64,000 nt of DNA, from NCBI GenBank assembly GCA_038209365.1, contig JBBQXS010000007.1, forward strand, positions 1 to 64,000. Reading direction: 5' to 3'. Below, piece after piece: positions 52,718 through 61,329 of this stretch. Positions within the stretch are counted from its first letter, which is position 1, and every line of letters begins with the position of its first letter. The notes under the pieces were generated by a model. That model did not search any database and was not told where the DNA came from. It saw only the letters and a list, made by a program, of their open reading frames with translations. Both the position numbers and the translations under genes were made by a program. This stretch comes from DASQHW01 sp038209365. Lineage in GTDB: Bacteria > Actinomycetota > Acidimicrobiia > IMCC26256 > PALSA-610.

Positions 52718-54006
52718 TGCTGCGGAGGGACCCGGCCGAGCGCGAAGAGGTCGAGGACGCGCTCGTCGACGGCGACGTGCCGTATCAGCGCGGTACTGCG
52801 CAAGCCGCACTCCGCAATCGCGATTTCCGGATCGTGTACGCGGGCACGTTTGCGTCGAACGTCGGCACGTGGATGCAGAACGTCATCCTCGGTGCGTACA
52901 TGCTCGACGTGACCGGCAAGGGCAGCTGGGTGAGCCTGGTGTTCTTCGCGCAGCTCGGGCCGCTCCTGTTCCTCTCCCTCACCGGCGGTGCGCTCGCCGA
53001 CACCGTCGACCGACGTCGGTTGCTCGTCACCCTCCAGCTCATCCAAGGTGTCCTCTCGCTCGGTCTCGCGGCGATCGTGTGGAGAACGGACTCGTCGCCG
53101 TGGGTGATCGTTGGCATCGTCTTCGCGATCGGGATCGCCAACGCGCTCGGCGCACCCGGGCTGAGCTCGATCCTGCCGACGCTCGTGCCGCGTGAGGACA
53201 TGCCCGGCGCGGTCGCGCTCATGTCCGTGCAGATGAACCTGTCGCGTGTCATCGGACCCGCGATCGGCGGCCTGATCTACACGAGCCTCGACGCCGGGCC
53301 TGTGTTCGCGATCAACGCCGCCACGTACCTGTTCGCAGTCCTGGGCCTCGTGTGGGCACGCTACGCGGGGCGCACGAACGCCGTCATCGACGAGCGTGGT
53401 ATTGCGCGGCTGTTGTCGGGCGTGCGCATCGCGCGTCGCGATCCATTGATCCGGCACGTGTTGATCACGCTCGCCACGTTCTCGTTCTTCTCGCTGCCGT
53501 TCGTCGGCATCATGGGGGTCATTGCGAAGTTCAACCTCGGCATCGCGCCGAAGAGTGGCGAGTTCGGGCTGTTGTACGCCACGTTCGGGCTGGGGGCGGC
53601 CCTGGGCGCGGTGACCGTCGGCACCGTGCTCGCCACCCGGTCCAAGGTCGGGCTCCTGCGCGCGGGCTTCATCGCGTTCGCGGTCGTGCTCGCAGCGTTC
53701 GCGCTCGTACGCAACGCCGCAATGGCTTTTCCCGTCGTGGCGTTGCTCGGCTACGTGTACTTCCTCGTGGTCACGTGCCTCTCCACCGTGCTGCAGGACC
53801 ACCTTCCCAACGAGGCGCGGGGCCGGGTCATGGCGTTGTGGATCATGGGGTTCGGCGGCACGGTGCCACTCGGGGTGCTCGCCGCGGGGCCGTTCAGCGA
53901 GCACCACAGCACCGAGGTGCTGCTCGTGGGCGCGGTCTGGGCACTCGTGCTCGCGCTGTGGTCGAATGCGGAGCGGCTCCGTCGAAAGGGCGCTTCCGAT
54001 GTCTGA
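52717..54006 (+). CDS. MFS transporter
   Basis: 429 residues, 12 predicted membrane helices, MFS_3-type (FRIVYAGTFASNVGTWMQNVILGAYMLDVTGKGSWVSLV; loop 2-3 GGALADTVDRRRLL). Probably a proton-driven exporter or importer of a small molecule. The family has many macrolide-efflux-like members. ATG 52717 comes right after the micro-ORF; no strong Shine-Dalgarno. It follows the CaiB gene and overlaps the next gene by 8 bases. Confidence 0.85.
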   Translation: MLRRDPAEREEVEDALVDGDVPYQRGTAQAALRNRDFRIVYAGTFASNVGTWMQNVILGAYMLDVTGKGSWVSLVFFAQLGPLLFLSLTGGALADTVDRRRLLVTLQLIQGVLSLGLAAIVWRTDSSPWVIVGIVFAIGIANALGAPGLSSILPTLVPREDMPGAVALMSVQMNLSRVIGPAIGGLIYTSLDAGPVFAINAATYLFAVLGLVWARYAGRTNAVIDERGIARLLSGVRIARRDPLIRHVLITLATFSFFSLPFVGIMGVIAKFNLGIAPKSGEFGLLYATFGLGAALGAVTVGTVLATRSKVGLLRAGFIAFAVVLAAFALVRNAAMAFPVVALLGYVYFLVVTCLSTVLQDHLPNEARGRVMALWIMGFGGTVPLGVLAAGPFSEHHSTEVLLVGAVWALVLALWSNAERLRRKGASDV

Positions 54007-54670
54007 ACCCCACGCCGTCGGCTACCGCGCGTTGCGCGGCCGCGTCCGAGAGGTCGTCGAATCCGCCGATCCGGCCTCGGTCGACGGCCCGTCGCCGGCA
54101 ACGCCGGGCTGGACCGTGCACGACGTCCTCGCGCATCTCGTCGGGGTGACCGACGACGTCGTGCACGGGCGGCTCGACGGCGTCGCCACCGACCCGTGGA
54201 CCGCCGCGCAGGTCGAGGCGCGGCGCGGCGTGCCGGCGAACGAACTGCTCGGCGAATGGGACGCACATGCCGAGCGCTTCGAGCCGATGCTCGGCGCCGC
54301 GCCGATGGAGATCGCAGGGCAGGCACTCTTCGACGCGGCCACGCACGAGCACGACATCCGCTGTGCGCTCGGCCGGCCCGGCGCGCGCGACAGTGACGCG
54401 CTCGCGTTGGCGTGGGAGTGGCTCGTCGCGACCCGGCCGACGACGAGCGCGCCGACGATGCGGTTCGTCACCGAGGAGGACGACGTGGTCGTTGGTGGGG
54501 GAGAGCCCGTCGCGACCGTGAAGGCCAGCCGCTTCGAGATCTTGCGCGCCACGACCGGCCGTCGCAGCACGAGCGAGATCGAGAGCTACGGGTGGGACCC
54601 GTCGCCCATGCCCGAGCTGCTGATCGTCGCCGAGATCTTCGCCCTCCGCTCCGAGCCACTCAACGAATAG
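53999..54670 (+). CDS. Maleylpyruvate isomerase-type mycothiol-dependent family protein
   Basis: 223 residues, DinB-like helical bundle with the metal-binding segment GWTVHDVLAHLVGVTDDVVHGR and a second His in DAATHEHDIRCALGRPG. C-terminal alpha/beta domain as in MDMPI proteins. Start ATG overlaps the MFS stop by 8 bases, so it is coupled. Second member of this family in the window (other at 17807). Confidence 0.83.
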   Translation: MSEPHAVGYRALRGRVREVVESADPASVDGPSPATPGWTVHDVLAHLVGVTDDVVHGRLDGVATDPWTAAQVEARRGVPANELLGEWDAHAERFEPMLGAAPMEIAGQALFDAATHEHDIRCALGRPGARDSDALALAWEWLVATRPTTSAPTMRFVTEEDDVVVGGGEPVATVKASRFEILRATTGRRSTSEIESYGWDPSPMPELLIVAEIFALRSEPLNE

Positions 54671-54677
54671 CCGTTCG

Positions 54678-55709
54678 TCAGCGGTCGAGCTCACGCAGGA
54701 CGTTGACGACATTGCGGCCGATGACGTCGAGGTTGTAGCCACCCTCCTGGACGACGACCGTCGGGAGCGCAACCTCCGAGAGCGCGGCGCCGATGCGCGT
54801 GTAGTCGCCGGCGACGAGTCGGAACGTGTCGGGGTCCTCGAGGGCGGTGTCGACGCCGAGGGACACGAGCACACCGTCGGGTCCGAACTTGCGGACGGCC
54901 GTGAGCGCCGCGTCGAGCGCGGGTCCGTACGCGTCCCATTCGGTGCCCGCCGGCAACGGGAAGTTGCGCGTGCAATCCTCACCGGCGCCCCAGCCGCGCT
55001 CACGCGCGAACCCGAGGAAGAACGGGTACTCGTCGGCGGGGTCCGCATGCAGGGACACGAACAGCACGTCGTCGCGGTCGTAGAAGATCTGCTGGGTGCC
55101 GTTGCCGTGGTGGTAGTCGACATCGATGATCGCAACCCGCGCGCCGCGGTCGGTCCACGCCTGCGCGGCGACCGCGACGTTGTTGAGATAGCAGTAGCCC
55201 GCGAAGGAGTCTGTCGCGGCGTGGTGCCCCGGCGGCCGGGCGAGCGCATAGGAGACCGGCACGCGGCCGTCGGCGACGGCCTCCCACGCGGAGAGCGTGA
55301 TGTCGACGGCGGCGATCGACGCCGCCCAGGTGCCCGCGAGCACCGGATCGCTGTCGTGGGAGTACCAGCCGAGCTGCGCGATCACGTGCGGCGGCTCGTC
55401 GTAAGGCTGTCCACGGATCGCACGCGCATACGCGACGGCTTCGGAGTCCACGTCGAGGCCCGTCGCCGCGCGCCACCTGTCATGGGCGCGCTCGAGGAAC
55501 TCGAGGTACTCGGGCGGGTGGATGCGCCGGACGGGTTCGAGCCCGAACGGCGTGGGCGCGTTCGGGCCGCCGAGCCCGGCATCCGCCAGGGACGCAACGA
55601 TACGGTCGACCCGCTCCGGCACCTCGGGTGGCGCAACGAGCTGCCCGCGGTCGAGGAACGGCCGCCGCGGATGGTGGGCGCGGTGTGCGTCGGACCCGAA
55701 CGTCAGCAT
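54678..55709 (-). CDS. Histone deacetylase/acetylpolyamine amidohydrolase-like protein
   Basis: 343 residues, arginase/deacetylase fold. Motifs: ARPPGHHA (charge-relay His pair), IDVDYHHGNGTQ (zinc Asp and His) and VVQEGGYNLD. It removes acetyl groups from polyamines, small amines or acetyl-lysine; the substrate is unknown. ATG 55709 is preceded by TAGCTT at 6 nt (leaderless). Confidence 0.9.
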   Translation of the reverse strand: MLTFGSDAHRAHHPRRPFLDRGQLVAPPEVPERVDRIVASLADAGLGGPNAPTPFGLEPVRRIHPPEYLEFLERAHDRWRAATGLDVDSEAVAYARAIRGQPYDEPPHVIAQLGWYSHDSDPVLAGTWAASIAAVDITLSAWEAVADGRVPVSYALARPPGHHAATDSFAGYCYLNNVAVAAQAWTDRGARVAIIDVDYHHGNGTQQIFYDRDDVLFVSLHADPADEYPFFLGFARERGWGAGEDCTRNFPLPAGTEWDAYGPALDAALTAVRKFGPDGVLVSLGVDTALEDPDTFRLVAGDYTRIGAALSEVALPTVVVQEGGYNLDVIGRNVVNVLRELDR

Positions 55710-55715
55710 CAGCGA

Positions 55716-55721
55716 AAGCTA
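55716..55721 (-). promoter_or_regulatory. -10 element of the deacetylase gene (leaderless)
   Basis: TAGCTT on the minus strand, 6 nt before ATG 55709. It overlaps the end of the small upstream gene. Confidence 0.45.
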
Positions 55722-56081
55722 TGGATCGTTGGCGAAGCCGTGGCACGCCTGTTCGATCGCGGCGCGCAACATCGCCGGTTCGAGCTCGGGCACCGTGCAG
55801 CCCGGACCATCGAGATGGACCGTGTGTTGCGCCGAATAGTGCCGCACCGTCAACTCGAGCCGCGAATCGCGCGACCCCGTCACGCGCAACACGAACGTGC
55901 AGCCCTGGGCGCGGCCTTGCACGCCCGCGAAATCGTCCTCGCGCGGCGGCGGTACGAACTCCGCGGTCATCTCCTCCGCGAGCAGCAGAAGGGCGGCATT
56001 CGCCCGGCCCTGGTGCCGGATCCATTTCTGACGACGGCCACGAAGCGCCACCCGCACAGCATCGACGCTTGCGGCTCCCAA
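55719..56081 (-). CDS. Hypothetical protein
   Basis: Up to 120 residues; no family recognised. Mixed alpha/beta composition (HVLRVTG..LELTVRHYSAQHTVHLDG-type strands, then an Ala-rich helix). It fills the gap between the deacetylase and the divergent phosphopantetheinyl transferase. The start is unsure: TTG 56081, or GTG 56057 or 56051, which leave more room for the opposite promoter. Confidence 0.5.
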   Translation of the reverse strand: MGAASVDAVRVALRGRRQKWIRHQGRANAALLLLAEEMTAEFVPPPREDDFAGVQGRAQGCTFVLRVTGSRDSRLELTVRHYSAQHTVHLDGPGCTVPELEPAMLRAAIEQACHGFANDP

Positions 56082-56096
56082 GTAAAAGACCCTCGA

Positions 56097-56102
56097 TACG
56101 CT
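56097..56102 (+). promoter_or_regulatory. -10 element of the phosphopantetheinyl transferase gene
   Basis: TACGCT 8 nt before ATG 56111. Confidence 0.4.
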
Positions 56103-56110
56103 GGGGCGCG

Positions 56111-56728
56111 ATGAGCGTGCAGGTCGTTGCCGTCGACCTCGCCCTGCCGGCCGCCGTGGTCGCCCGACTCGATGCGCTGCTCCCGGCCGCCGAACGGACC
56201 GCTCGACCCACCGTCCGGGTCCTGCGCGCGAGGACGCGCGAGTTGCTCGGCGCCCGGCTGGGCATTGCCCCGCACGCCCTCGAGGTGAGTCGGCGCTGCC
56301 GACACTGCGGGCATCCCACGCACGGCAAGCCGATGCTCTCCGGCGCGCCCGACATCTCGTTCAGCGTCAGCCACTCGGGAACCATCGGAGTGATCGCGGT
56401 CGCGGGCGGCGAAGGCGTGCACGTCGGCGTCGACATCGAGCAGGTGCGACCGCGCGCGAACCTCGCCGGGCTCGCGACGCGGACCCTCGGTCCCGAGGCG
56501 CTCGCGGCGTGGCATGCCGCGCCGGAATCCGAGCAGCTCACCCGTTTCCTCCACGCATGGACGGCCAAGGAGGCATATCTCAAGGCCGTCGGCACGGGAA
56601 TCACGATCCGGCTGTCGGAGGTGCCCGAGCAGCCGGTCGGCTGGTCCGTCGAGCGGCTCTCCGTCGCGGACGGGTACGTGGCCGCGCTCGCCCGAAGGAT
56701 CAGCGCGAATGGCGGAACTGGAGGCTGA
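56111..56728 (+). CDS. 4'-phosphopantetheinyl transferase (Sfp-type)
   Basis: 205 residues. Sfp motifs: SVSHSG (85-90), VGVDIEQV (Mg ligands D108, E110) and WTAKEAYLKAVGTGI (150-164). An RRCRHCGHPTHGKP segment precedes them, common in this family. It transfers the CoA arm to acyl or peptidyl carrier proteins. Its 3' end overlaps the convergent AlkB-like gene by 29 bases. Confidence 0.93.
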   Translation: MSVQVVAVDLALPAAVVARLDALLPAAERTARPTVRVLRARTRELLGARLGIAPHALEVSRRCRHCGHPTHGKPMLSGAPDISFSVSHSGTIGVIAVAGGEGVHVGVDIEQVRPRANLAGLATRTLGPEALAAWHAAPESEQLTRFLHAWTAKEAYLKAVGTGITIRLSEVPEQPVGWSVERLSVADGYVAALARRISANGGTGG

Positions 56729-57329
56729 GGCGCGGACCGGCAGACGCGACCTTCGGCACCGAGTGTTCCCAGGTTCGCTGCGACGCGCCGCCCATCACGA
56801 ACAGGTCGCCAGGAACGAACGTGAACGCCCGCGTCTCCCGGTGCCGGGATTTACATCGCATTCGCAGCGTGCGCGGCGAGCCGAGTGAGATCAGCGCGAC
56901 GACCGGGTCGATGATCTCGGCCGGGATGCGGTCGCCGTGCCACGCCACGCTGTCGCGACCGTCTCTGTAGAGCGCGGCGCCCACGCCGTCGAACTCGCGG
57001 TCGTATCGGGCCGAGAGCGCGCCGGCCATCGGCTCGATGACCGACGGCAACGAAGGGTCGTCGAGCGCGACGCCGTACCACGCGATCAGGCGCGGCTCGT
57101 CGACCATGCGTTCGTACATGTGCACGCGGCGCTGCGTCCACGGCGCGCGTTCGACGATCGCGGCGAACAACGTGCCGGCGCCGTGCACCCAGCCCGGCAC
57201 GTGCTCGACCCACGCCGACTCGTCGAGCTCCACGCGCCGCACCGCGGTGAATTGCGCGTCGAAGCCGGGCGCGCCATCGCACGCGTCGAGCAACGACGGC
57301 TGCCACAGCAGCGAACGGGTGTTCGCCAT
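56700..57329 (-). CDS. AlkB-like 2-oxoglutarate/Fe(II) oxygenase
   Basis: 209 residues. Iron site H131-x-D133 (AWHGDRIP) and H189 (TWEHSVPK); 2-oxoglutarate-binding Arg in PRLSLQFR (R200, R206). It likely repairs alkylated bases by oxidative demethylation, like AlkB. ATG 57329 is preceded by TATCTT at 6 nt; a longer frame reaches 57359 but would pass the promoter. An AlkA-like glycosylase elsewhere in the window has a related task. Confidence 0.9.
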   Translation of the reverse strand: MANTRSLLWQPSLLDACDGAPGFDAQFTAVRRVELDESAWVEHVPGWVHGAGTLFAAIVERAPWTQRRVHMYERMVDEPRLIAWYGVALDDPSLPSVIEPMAGALSARYDREFDGVGAALYRDGRDSVAWHGDRIPAEIIDPVVALISLGSPRTLRMRCKSRHRETRAFTFVPGDLFVMGGASQRTWEHSVPKVASAGPRLSLQFRHSR

Positions 57330-57335
57330 TGCGCC

Positions 57336-57341
57336 AAGATA
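57336..57341 (-). promoter_or_regulatory. -10 element of the AlkB-like gene (leaderless)
   Basis: TATCTT on the minus strand, 6 nt before ATG 57329. Confidence 0.5.
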
Positions 57342-57373
57342 GCGCCAGGGACCACGCATTCGGGCCCCGGCGG

Positions 57374-57379
57374 TACCCT
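57374..57379 (+). promoter_or_regulatory. -10 element of the small acidic gene (leaderless)
   Basis: TACCCT 6 nt before GTG 57386. Confidence 0.45.
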
Positions 57380-57385
57380 CGTGAA

Positions 57386-57688
57386 GTGATCCCGGACGAC
57401 GCGGACTACACCGACGAATTGGACGACGAGGGCGCCCCGCACGCGGCGCCCGCGCCGATCGAGCGGTTCCATCGATCGTCGCTCGGCACGATGCTCGCGG
57501 CCGGCATGTTCGGCCTCCGCGACGTCCTCGAACCGCCCAAGGACGAGACGCCGGCCATCGTCGAGGACTGGGCGGGCGGTGAGCCGTTCGACGACCCGTA
57601 CGTGATGCGGCTCGACCCGGAGAACCCCGAGGATTCCATCGTGATGATCCGCCCGTGGCTCAAGAAGCCGTCGGGAACCACGGACTGA
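57386..57688 (+). CDS. Small conserved-looking acidic protein
   Basis: 100 residues, acidic N-terminus (IPDDADYTDELDDEGAP), a central amphipathic/hydrophobic stretch SLGTMLAAGMFGLRDVLEPP (about 30-49) and a motif-like end DPENPEDSIVMIRPWLKK. No family name recognised. Divergent from AlkB and overlapping the Gfo/Idh gene end by 29 bases. The strong -10 and even codon use suggest a real gene. Confidence 0.68.
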   Translation: MIPDDADYTDELDDEGAPHAAPAPIERFHRSSLGTMLAAGMFGLRDVLEPPKDETPAIVEDWAGGEPFDDPYVMRLDPENPEDSIVMIRPWLKKPSGTTD

Positions 57689-58784
57689 GATCGACGCGCC
57701 GGCCCTCCTCGGCCGCGACGTAGGCGCCGTACACGACCACGACGACGTCGCGACCCAGACCGGCGTCGGCGCGCGGCGGGCGGTCCTGTACGACCGCCTC
57801 CGCGAAGTCCTGCATCTCCTGCGGATATCCCTGCATCCACTCCTCGTCGGGTGACGGCTGCGACCAACCCGCGTGGGTCTCGAGCTTCTCGCTCAGGTAC
57901 GCCTGCTCGAGCACCTGGGCGTCGGGCGCGTATGCACGCACCGCGCTGTTGGGATTGAGGTTCGCCTCGACGACCGTGTTGGTTGCGTACACCGTCATCT
58001 GGTTCTTCACGCCGCCGAGCGTCGTGTCCGAGCCGACGATCTCGGCGACCGTGCCGTCGTCGAAGGTGCACACGAGCAAACCGAAGTCCTCCACGTCCTC
58101 GTAGCCCGATCGGATCGGTGTGGCTCGGCCGTCGAATGCGGCAGCCTTCGTCAGCGATCGGGTCTCGGCGATCACCGAGGCCGGCCGCGCACCACCTTCT
58201 CCTCCTCGTCGTTTCAGGTGCAGTGCGGCACCCAGCGGATGGCAGCCCTTGCCGAGCAGCGCACCGCCGCCCGCGGTGATCCAGTGCTTGTTCGGCTCGG
58301 AATGCGTGCCGCTGTGCGACTCCTCTCCCTGTATGCGCAGGATCGCGCCACCGGCGACGTCGAGCAGCGCAGCTGCCTTCGCGACCGGCGGTGCGTAGAC
58401 CCAGTTCTCCGCGTAGCAACACCACCGACGGGCTGCGCGGGCGGCCGCCACGACGGCGTCGGCATCGGCCACCGCGCGGTCGAGCATGGCGCGCGCGGCG
58501 AGGTCGCGGCGCGCAACGAAGCAGCCGGTGAGCGGCTTCTCGACGACCACGTGCTTCCCCGACGCCAGCGCGTCGAGCGCCAGCGGCGCGTGCAGATGGT
58601 TCGGGACGCACAGGTCGACAACGTCGACGTCGGGGTCGGCGAGGACGTCGGCCGCGCGCTTTTCGGAGCGTGTCGTGGCGACCGCGACGATGTCCACGTC
58701 GATCCCGTGCACGCGCTGCCACGCGTCGATGTGCAGGCGGGAGGCGAAGCCGCCACCGATCATGCCGATACGCAGCCGCTCCAT
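57660..58784 (-). CDS. Gfo/Idh/MocA-family oxidoreductase
   Basis: 374 residues. N-terminal Rossmann domain (RIGMIGGGFASRLHIDAW), DVVDLCVPNHLHAPLALDAL, and the EKPL motif (catalytic Lys region) in HVVVEKPLTGCF. C-terminal alpha/beta domain typical of sugar or inositol dehydrogenases. ATG overlaps the stop of the enolase-superfamily gene (TGATG), so the pair is coupled. Likely acts on a sugar or sugar acid. Confidence 0.88.
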   Translation of the reverse strand: MERLRIGMIGGGFASRLHIDAWQRVHGIDVDIVAVATTRSEKRAADVLADPDVDVVDLCVPNHLHAPLALDALASGKHVVVEKPLTGCFVARRDLAARAMLDRAVADADAVVAAARAARRWCCYAENWVYAPPVAKAAALLDVAGGAILRIQGEESHSGTHSEPNKHWITAGGGALLGKGCHPLGAALHLKRRGGEGGARPASVIAETRSLTKAAAFDGRATPIRSGYEDVEDFGLLVCTFDDGTVAEIVGSDTTLGGVKNQMTVYATNTVVEANLNPNSAVRAYAPDAQVLEQAYLSEKLETHAGWSQPSPDEEWMQGYPQEMQDFAEAVVQDRPPRADAGLGRDVVVVVYGAYVAAEEGRRVDLSPWFPTAS

Positions 58785-59872
58785 CACACGTCCTCGGCGA
58801 GGATCCGCTCGCGCGCCACGGTGAAGCGCGCGAGCTGCTCGGGCCGTACGGTGACCCCGAGACCCGGCCCCCCGGGCACGGCGAGCCCGCCGTCTTCGAG
58901 AACGAACGGCTCGGTGAGGTCGCCGTCCGGGCCGAAATAGCGGTCTGACGCCGAACAGTCGCCGGTCATCGTGAAGCCGGGCAGGGCCGACAACGCCACG
59001 AGCACCGCCCGGCCGATCCCCGTTTCGAGCATTCCGCCCGCGACGGCCGGCACTCCGGCGGCAACGCACACATCGTGCACGGCGCGGGCCTCCGCGATCC
59101 CGAGACGAGCGGGCTTGATGCTCACGACGTGCGCTGCCCCGCAGGTGATGGCGTCGCGCGCGACCGTCGCGCTCGTCACGCTCTCGTCCAGGCACAAGGG
59201 CGAACGAATGCGCGAGGCGAGCGCGGCATGGTCGGCGAGGGCGTCGGCCGCGAGCGGCTGCTCGAGACATTGGAGATCGAACGGGTCGAAGGTCGCCAGG
59301 GTCGCGGCATCGGCAAGGGTGTAGCTGCCGTTCGCGTCTGCGGCGAGCGGAAAGCCGTCACCGACCGTTCCCCGCGCCGCGTGCAGCACCGCGCGGTCGC
59401 GACCCGGTTCGATCTTGCACTTGATGCGCCGGTATCCGGCCTCGACGTAGCTCCGGAGCAGCGCGCCGAAGCGCGCCTCGTCGTCACAGAAGCCGATGGC
59501 AACGCCGGCGTCGACATGGGAGCGGGCCGCGCCGAGATGCGCGGCGAGCGATACGCCGTCACGGCGCAGGCGGCCGTCGAGCAATGCGCACTCGAGCGCC
59601 GCGCGCGCCGCGCCATGGCCACGGATGGCAGGCATTGGTACGCGCGCGAGCAGAGGTGGCAGCAGGTAATCGCGCAGGACGAGCCGAGCGGTGTCGATCG
59701 TGTCGGGGGCATAGGCCGGCGTCGTGAGCGCCGCGCACTCACCCCAGCCCTCGCCGGCGTCGCCGCGTATGCACACGAGCAACGCCTCTTTCGTCGAGGT
59801 TTCGCCGGTCGCCGTGCGAAAGGGCTCGACCAGTGGCATGCGGACGCGGAAGAGCTCGGCCTCGTGGAGTAT
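58784..59872 (-). CDS. Enolase-superfamily protein (o-succinylbenzoate synthase/MenC-like)
   Basis: About 362 residues from the ATA discussed below. Catalytic set of the muconate-lactonising/OSBS group: K151-C-K153, metal ligands D179 (AADANGSY), E204 (CLEQP) and D229 (CLDES), K253 (VSIKPARLG), and GGMLETGIGR. Could be OSBS, N-acylamino-acid racemase or a sugar-acid dehydratase-like enzyme; the Gfo/Idh partner suggests a catabolic role. Start: the family N-terminus begins at LHEAELFRVRMPLVEPF, preceded by ATA at 59872 and a TACGCT at 7 nt. The only regular upstream start (GTG 59923) lies across a hairpin. Confidence 0.82.
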   Translation of the reverse strand: MLHEAELFRVRMPLVEPFRTATGETSTKEALLVCIRGDAGEGWGECAALTTPAYAPDTIDTARLVLRDYLLPPLLARVPMPAIRGHGAARAALECALLDGRLRRDGVSLAAHLGAARSHVDAGVAIGFCDDEARFGALLRSYVEAGYRRIKCKIEPGRDRAVLHAARGTVGDGFPLAADANGSYTLADAATLATFDPFDLQCLEQPLAADALADHAALASRIRSPLCLDESVTSATVARDAITCGAAHVVSIKPARLGIAEARAVHDVCVAAGVPAVAGGMLETGIGRAVLVALSALPGFTMTGDCSASDRYFGPDGDLTEPFVLEDGGLAVPGGPGLGVTVRPEQLARFTVARERILAEDV

Positions 59873-59879
59873 GGAGCCG

Positions 59880-59885
59880 AGCGTA
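59880..59885 (-). promoter_or_regulatory. -10 element of the enolase-superfamily gene
   Basis: TACGCT on the minus strand, 7 nt before the ATA at 59872. Confidence 0.35.
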
Positions 59886-59893
59886 CGCGCGAA

Positions 59894-59920
59894 CGAGCCC
59901 GGGCTTGCGGCCCGGGCTCG
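59894..59920 (-). terminator. Hairpin terminator after the HU gene
   Basis: CGAGCCCGGGC-ttgcg-GCCCGGGCTCG, 11-bp perfect arms, 30 bases past the HU stop in the minus direction. No T-run. Confidence 0.6.
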
Positions 59921-59950
59921 CACGCGTGATGACCGTACGGGGAGAGAACC

Positions 59951-60355
59951 TCAGCGGCGCTTCGCCGTTGCCTTCTTCTTCGTGGCCTTCCGCGCCGGCG
60001 CCGCCTTGCGCGCAGTCGCCTTCTTGGTCGTCTTCTTCGCGGTTGCCTTCTTCTTGGCGGGCGCCTTGCGTGCGCCCTTGCCCGACAAGACCGCGTCCTT
60101 GAACGCCTTCAACGGCGTGATGCGCGCGACACGCTTGGCGGCGACTCTCACCTGCTCGCCGGTGGCGGGGTTGCGAGCCATGCGCGCAGGCCGGTCGATC
60201 CGCCGGAACTTGGCGAAGCCCGAGATGGCAACGTCTTCACCGGTCGCCACCGTCGAGGTGATCAAATCGGTGAGCGATGTCAACACGTCGTCCGCCTGCT
60301 TGCGGCTCCATTCGTTGCGCTCGGCGAGCTCGTTCAGCAGTTGGCTGCGATTCAC
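59951..60355 (-). CDS. hup: HU-type DNA-binding protein with Lys-rich tail
   Basis: 134 residues. Residues 1-90 are HU (MNRSQLLNELAERNEW, FGKF-like SGFAKFRR, RMARNPATGEQVRVAAKRVARITPLKAFKDAV). The tail (about 92-134) is a run of KKATAKK/KAPAKK-type repeats, as in mycobacterial HupB/Hlp, and binds DNA or RNA non-specifically. It compacts the nucleoid. GTG 60355 with GGAGG 4 nt upstream. Confidence 0.93.
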   Translation of the reverse strand: MNRSQLLNELAERNEWSRKQADDVLTSLTDLITSTVATGEDVAISGFAKFRRIDRPARMARNPATGEQVRVAAKRVARITPLKAFKDAVLSGKGARKAPAKKKATAKKTTKKATARKAAPARKATKKKATAKRR

Positions 60356-60610
60356 TTGACCTCCATCGACCACAGGGCAATGCAGCGAGCATCGTTGCAC
60401 GATCGACGCGGCGATGGGCGGATCCTGCCGCAAATTTCGGCGTTTTTCTGTGTTTTCTTGGTTTCGGTGGCGAGTTCTCGCTCCCGTTCCCGGCCGGCTC
60501 GAGCAAGCCCGGGTCGATCGCCCACCCCGCCTTGCCTCGTGATTTCGCGCGATACATCGCGACATCCCCGCGCGCACCTCGACAAGTTGTTTGAGGTGGG
60601 CGTCGAGCGA
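60356..60610. other. Gene-free region between HU and TetR
   Basis: 255 bases. It should hold the HU promoter but no clear -10/-35 pair stands out. Visible are CGCGAT-ac-ATCGCG (60548-60561) and a hairpin CACCTC...GAGGTG (60575-60598) that may end the TetR transcript. An A/T-richer stretch near 60432-60470 is unusual for this window. No gene seen. Confidence 0.5.
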
Positions 60611-61294
60611 TCAGCCAGATTCGGCAGAGCCGTCCGGCACCGTCTGGACGTCGAGAAGATGCAACGCGGTCTGCGCGAATTCGTCCTCGTTCGGTCCATC
60701 GGGATCGACGACCTGGCGCAGCGCGAAGCCGTCGGCGAGGGCGGCGAGAAGATCGACGATCCGATCCAGGTCGGTGTCGGGCCGTGGTCGACGCTGCCAC
60801 CGTCCGAGAACTGCGCCGTACGCGTCCGCCAGCGCGCGGTGCACGCGCGCTTGGTAGTCACGCACGATCTCGGGCGCCGATGTGGGCCGGATCCCGTCCT
60901 CGGCCTCGAGGAACCGGTCCTCGAGCGCGAGCATGACCCCGACCAGGTGCGGGATCGCGATCCGCCGCTGCGTCACGAGGGTGAAGTGCGCCCGCGCGAG
61001 AGCCGTGGCCGCGTCGGGCCCTTCGCCGCCGCTCGCCGCGAGCACGGTGAGCCTCGGGCCGAGCAGGAACGTGACCGTGTCGAGCGCCACCCCGAGCAGC
61101 TCGTCGAGGTATGCGGAGTCGTCGGCGCGCCAGTAGCGATACCACGTCTGGCGCGAGACGTCGGCCCGTTGGGTGACGGGTCCGGGACCGAGGGCGTGCT
61201 CGAGCCCGCGCCGCACCGCGCCCGGGAGGAGCTCCTGACCCGCCGCGAGAAGTTGCCCACGGGTTCTCGCGCGCTTCGCGGTGTACTCGGTCAT
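60611..61294 (-). CDS. TetR-family regulator
   Basis: 227 residues. N-terminal helical HTH region (about 8-65: RARTRGQLLAAGQELL...PVTQRADVSRQTWYRYWRADDSAYLDELLG) fits TetR, though the recognition helix TWYRYW is unusual; the rest is an all-helical ligand domain. An 80-base gap separates it from the promoter with the GAGACA-cta-TGTCTC operator, which it probably binds. The leader from about 61334 to 61294 is long for this window. Confidence 0.83.
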   Translation of the reverse strand: MTEYTAKRARTRGQLLAAGQELLPGAVRRGLEHALGPGPVTQRADVSRQTWYRYWRADDSAYLDELLGVALDTVTFLLGPRLTVLAASGGEGPDAATALARAHFTLVTQRRIAIPHLVGVMLALEDRFLEAEDGIRPTSAPEIVRDYQARVHRALADAYGAVLGRWQRRPRPDTDLDRIVDLLAALADGFALRQVVDPDGPNEDEFAQTALHLLDVQTVPDGSAESG

Positions 61295-61329
61295 CCGTCG
61301 GGGCCGTTCCGCCGCCGTGAATCGGTCTA

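Noticed and set aside
58784..59923. Menaquinone biosynthesis cluster
   Set aside because: No other men genes are adjacent; the coupled partner is a Gfo/Idh/MocA oxidoreductase.
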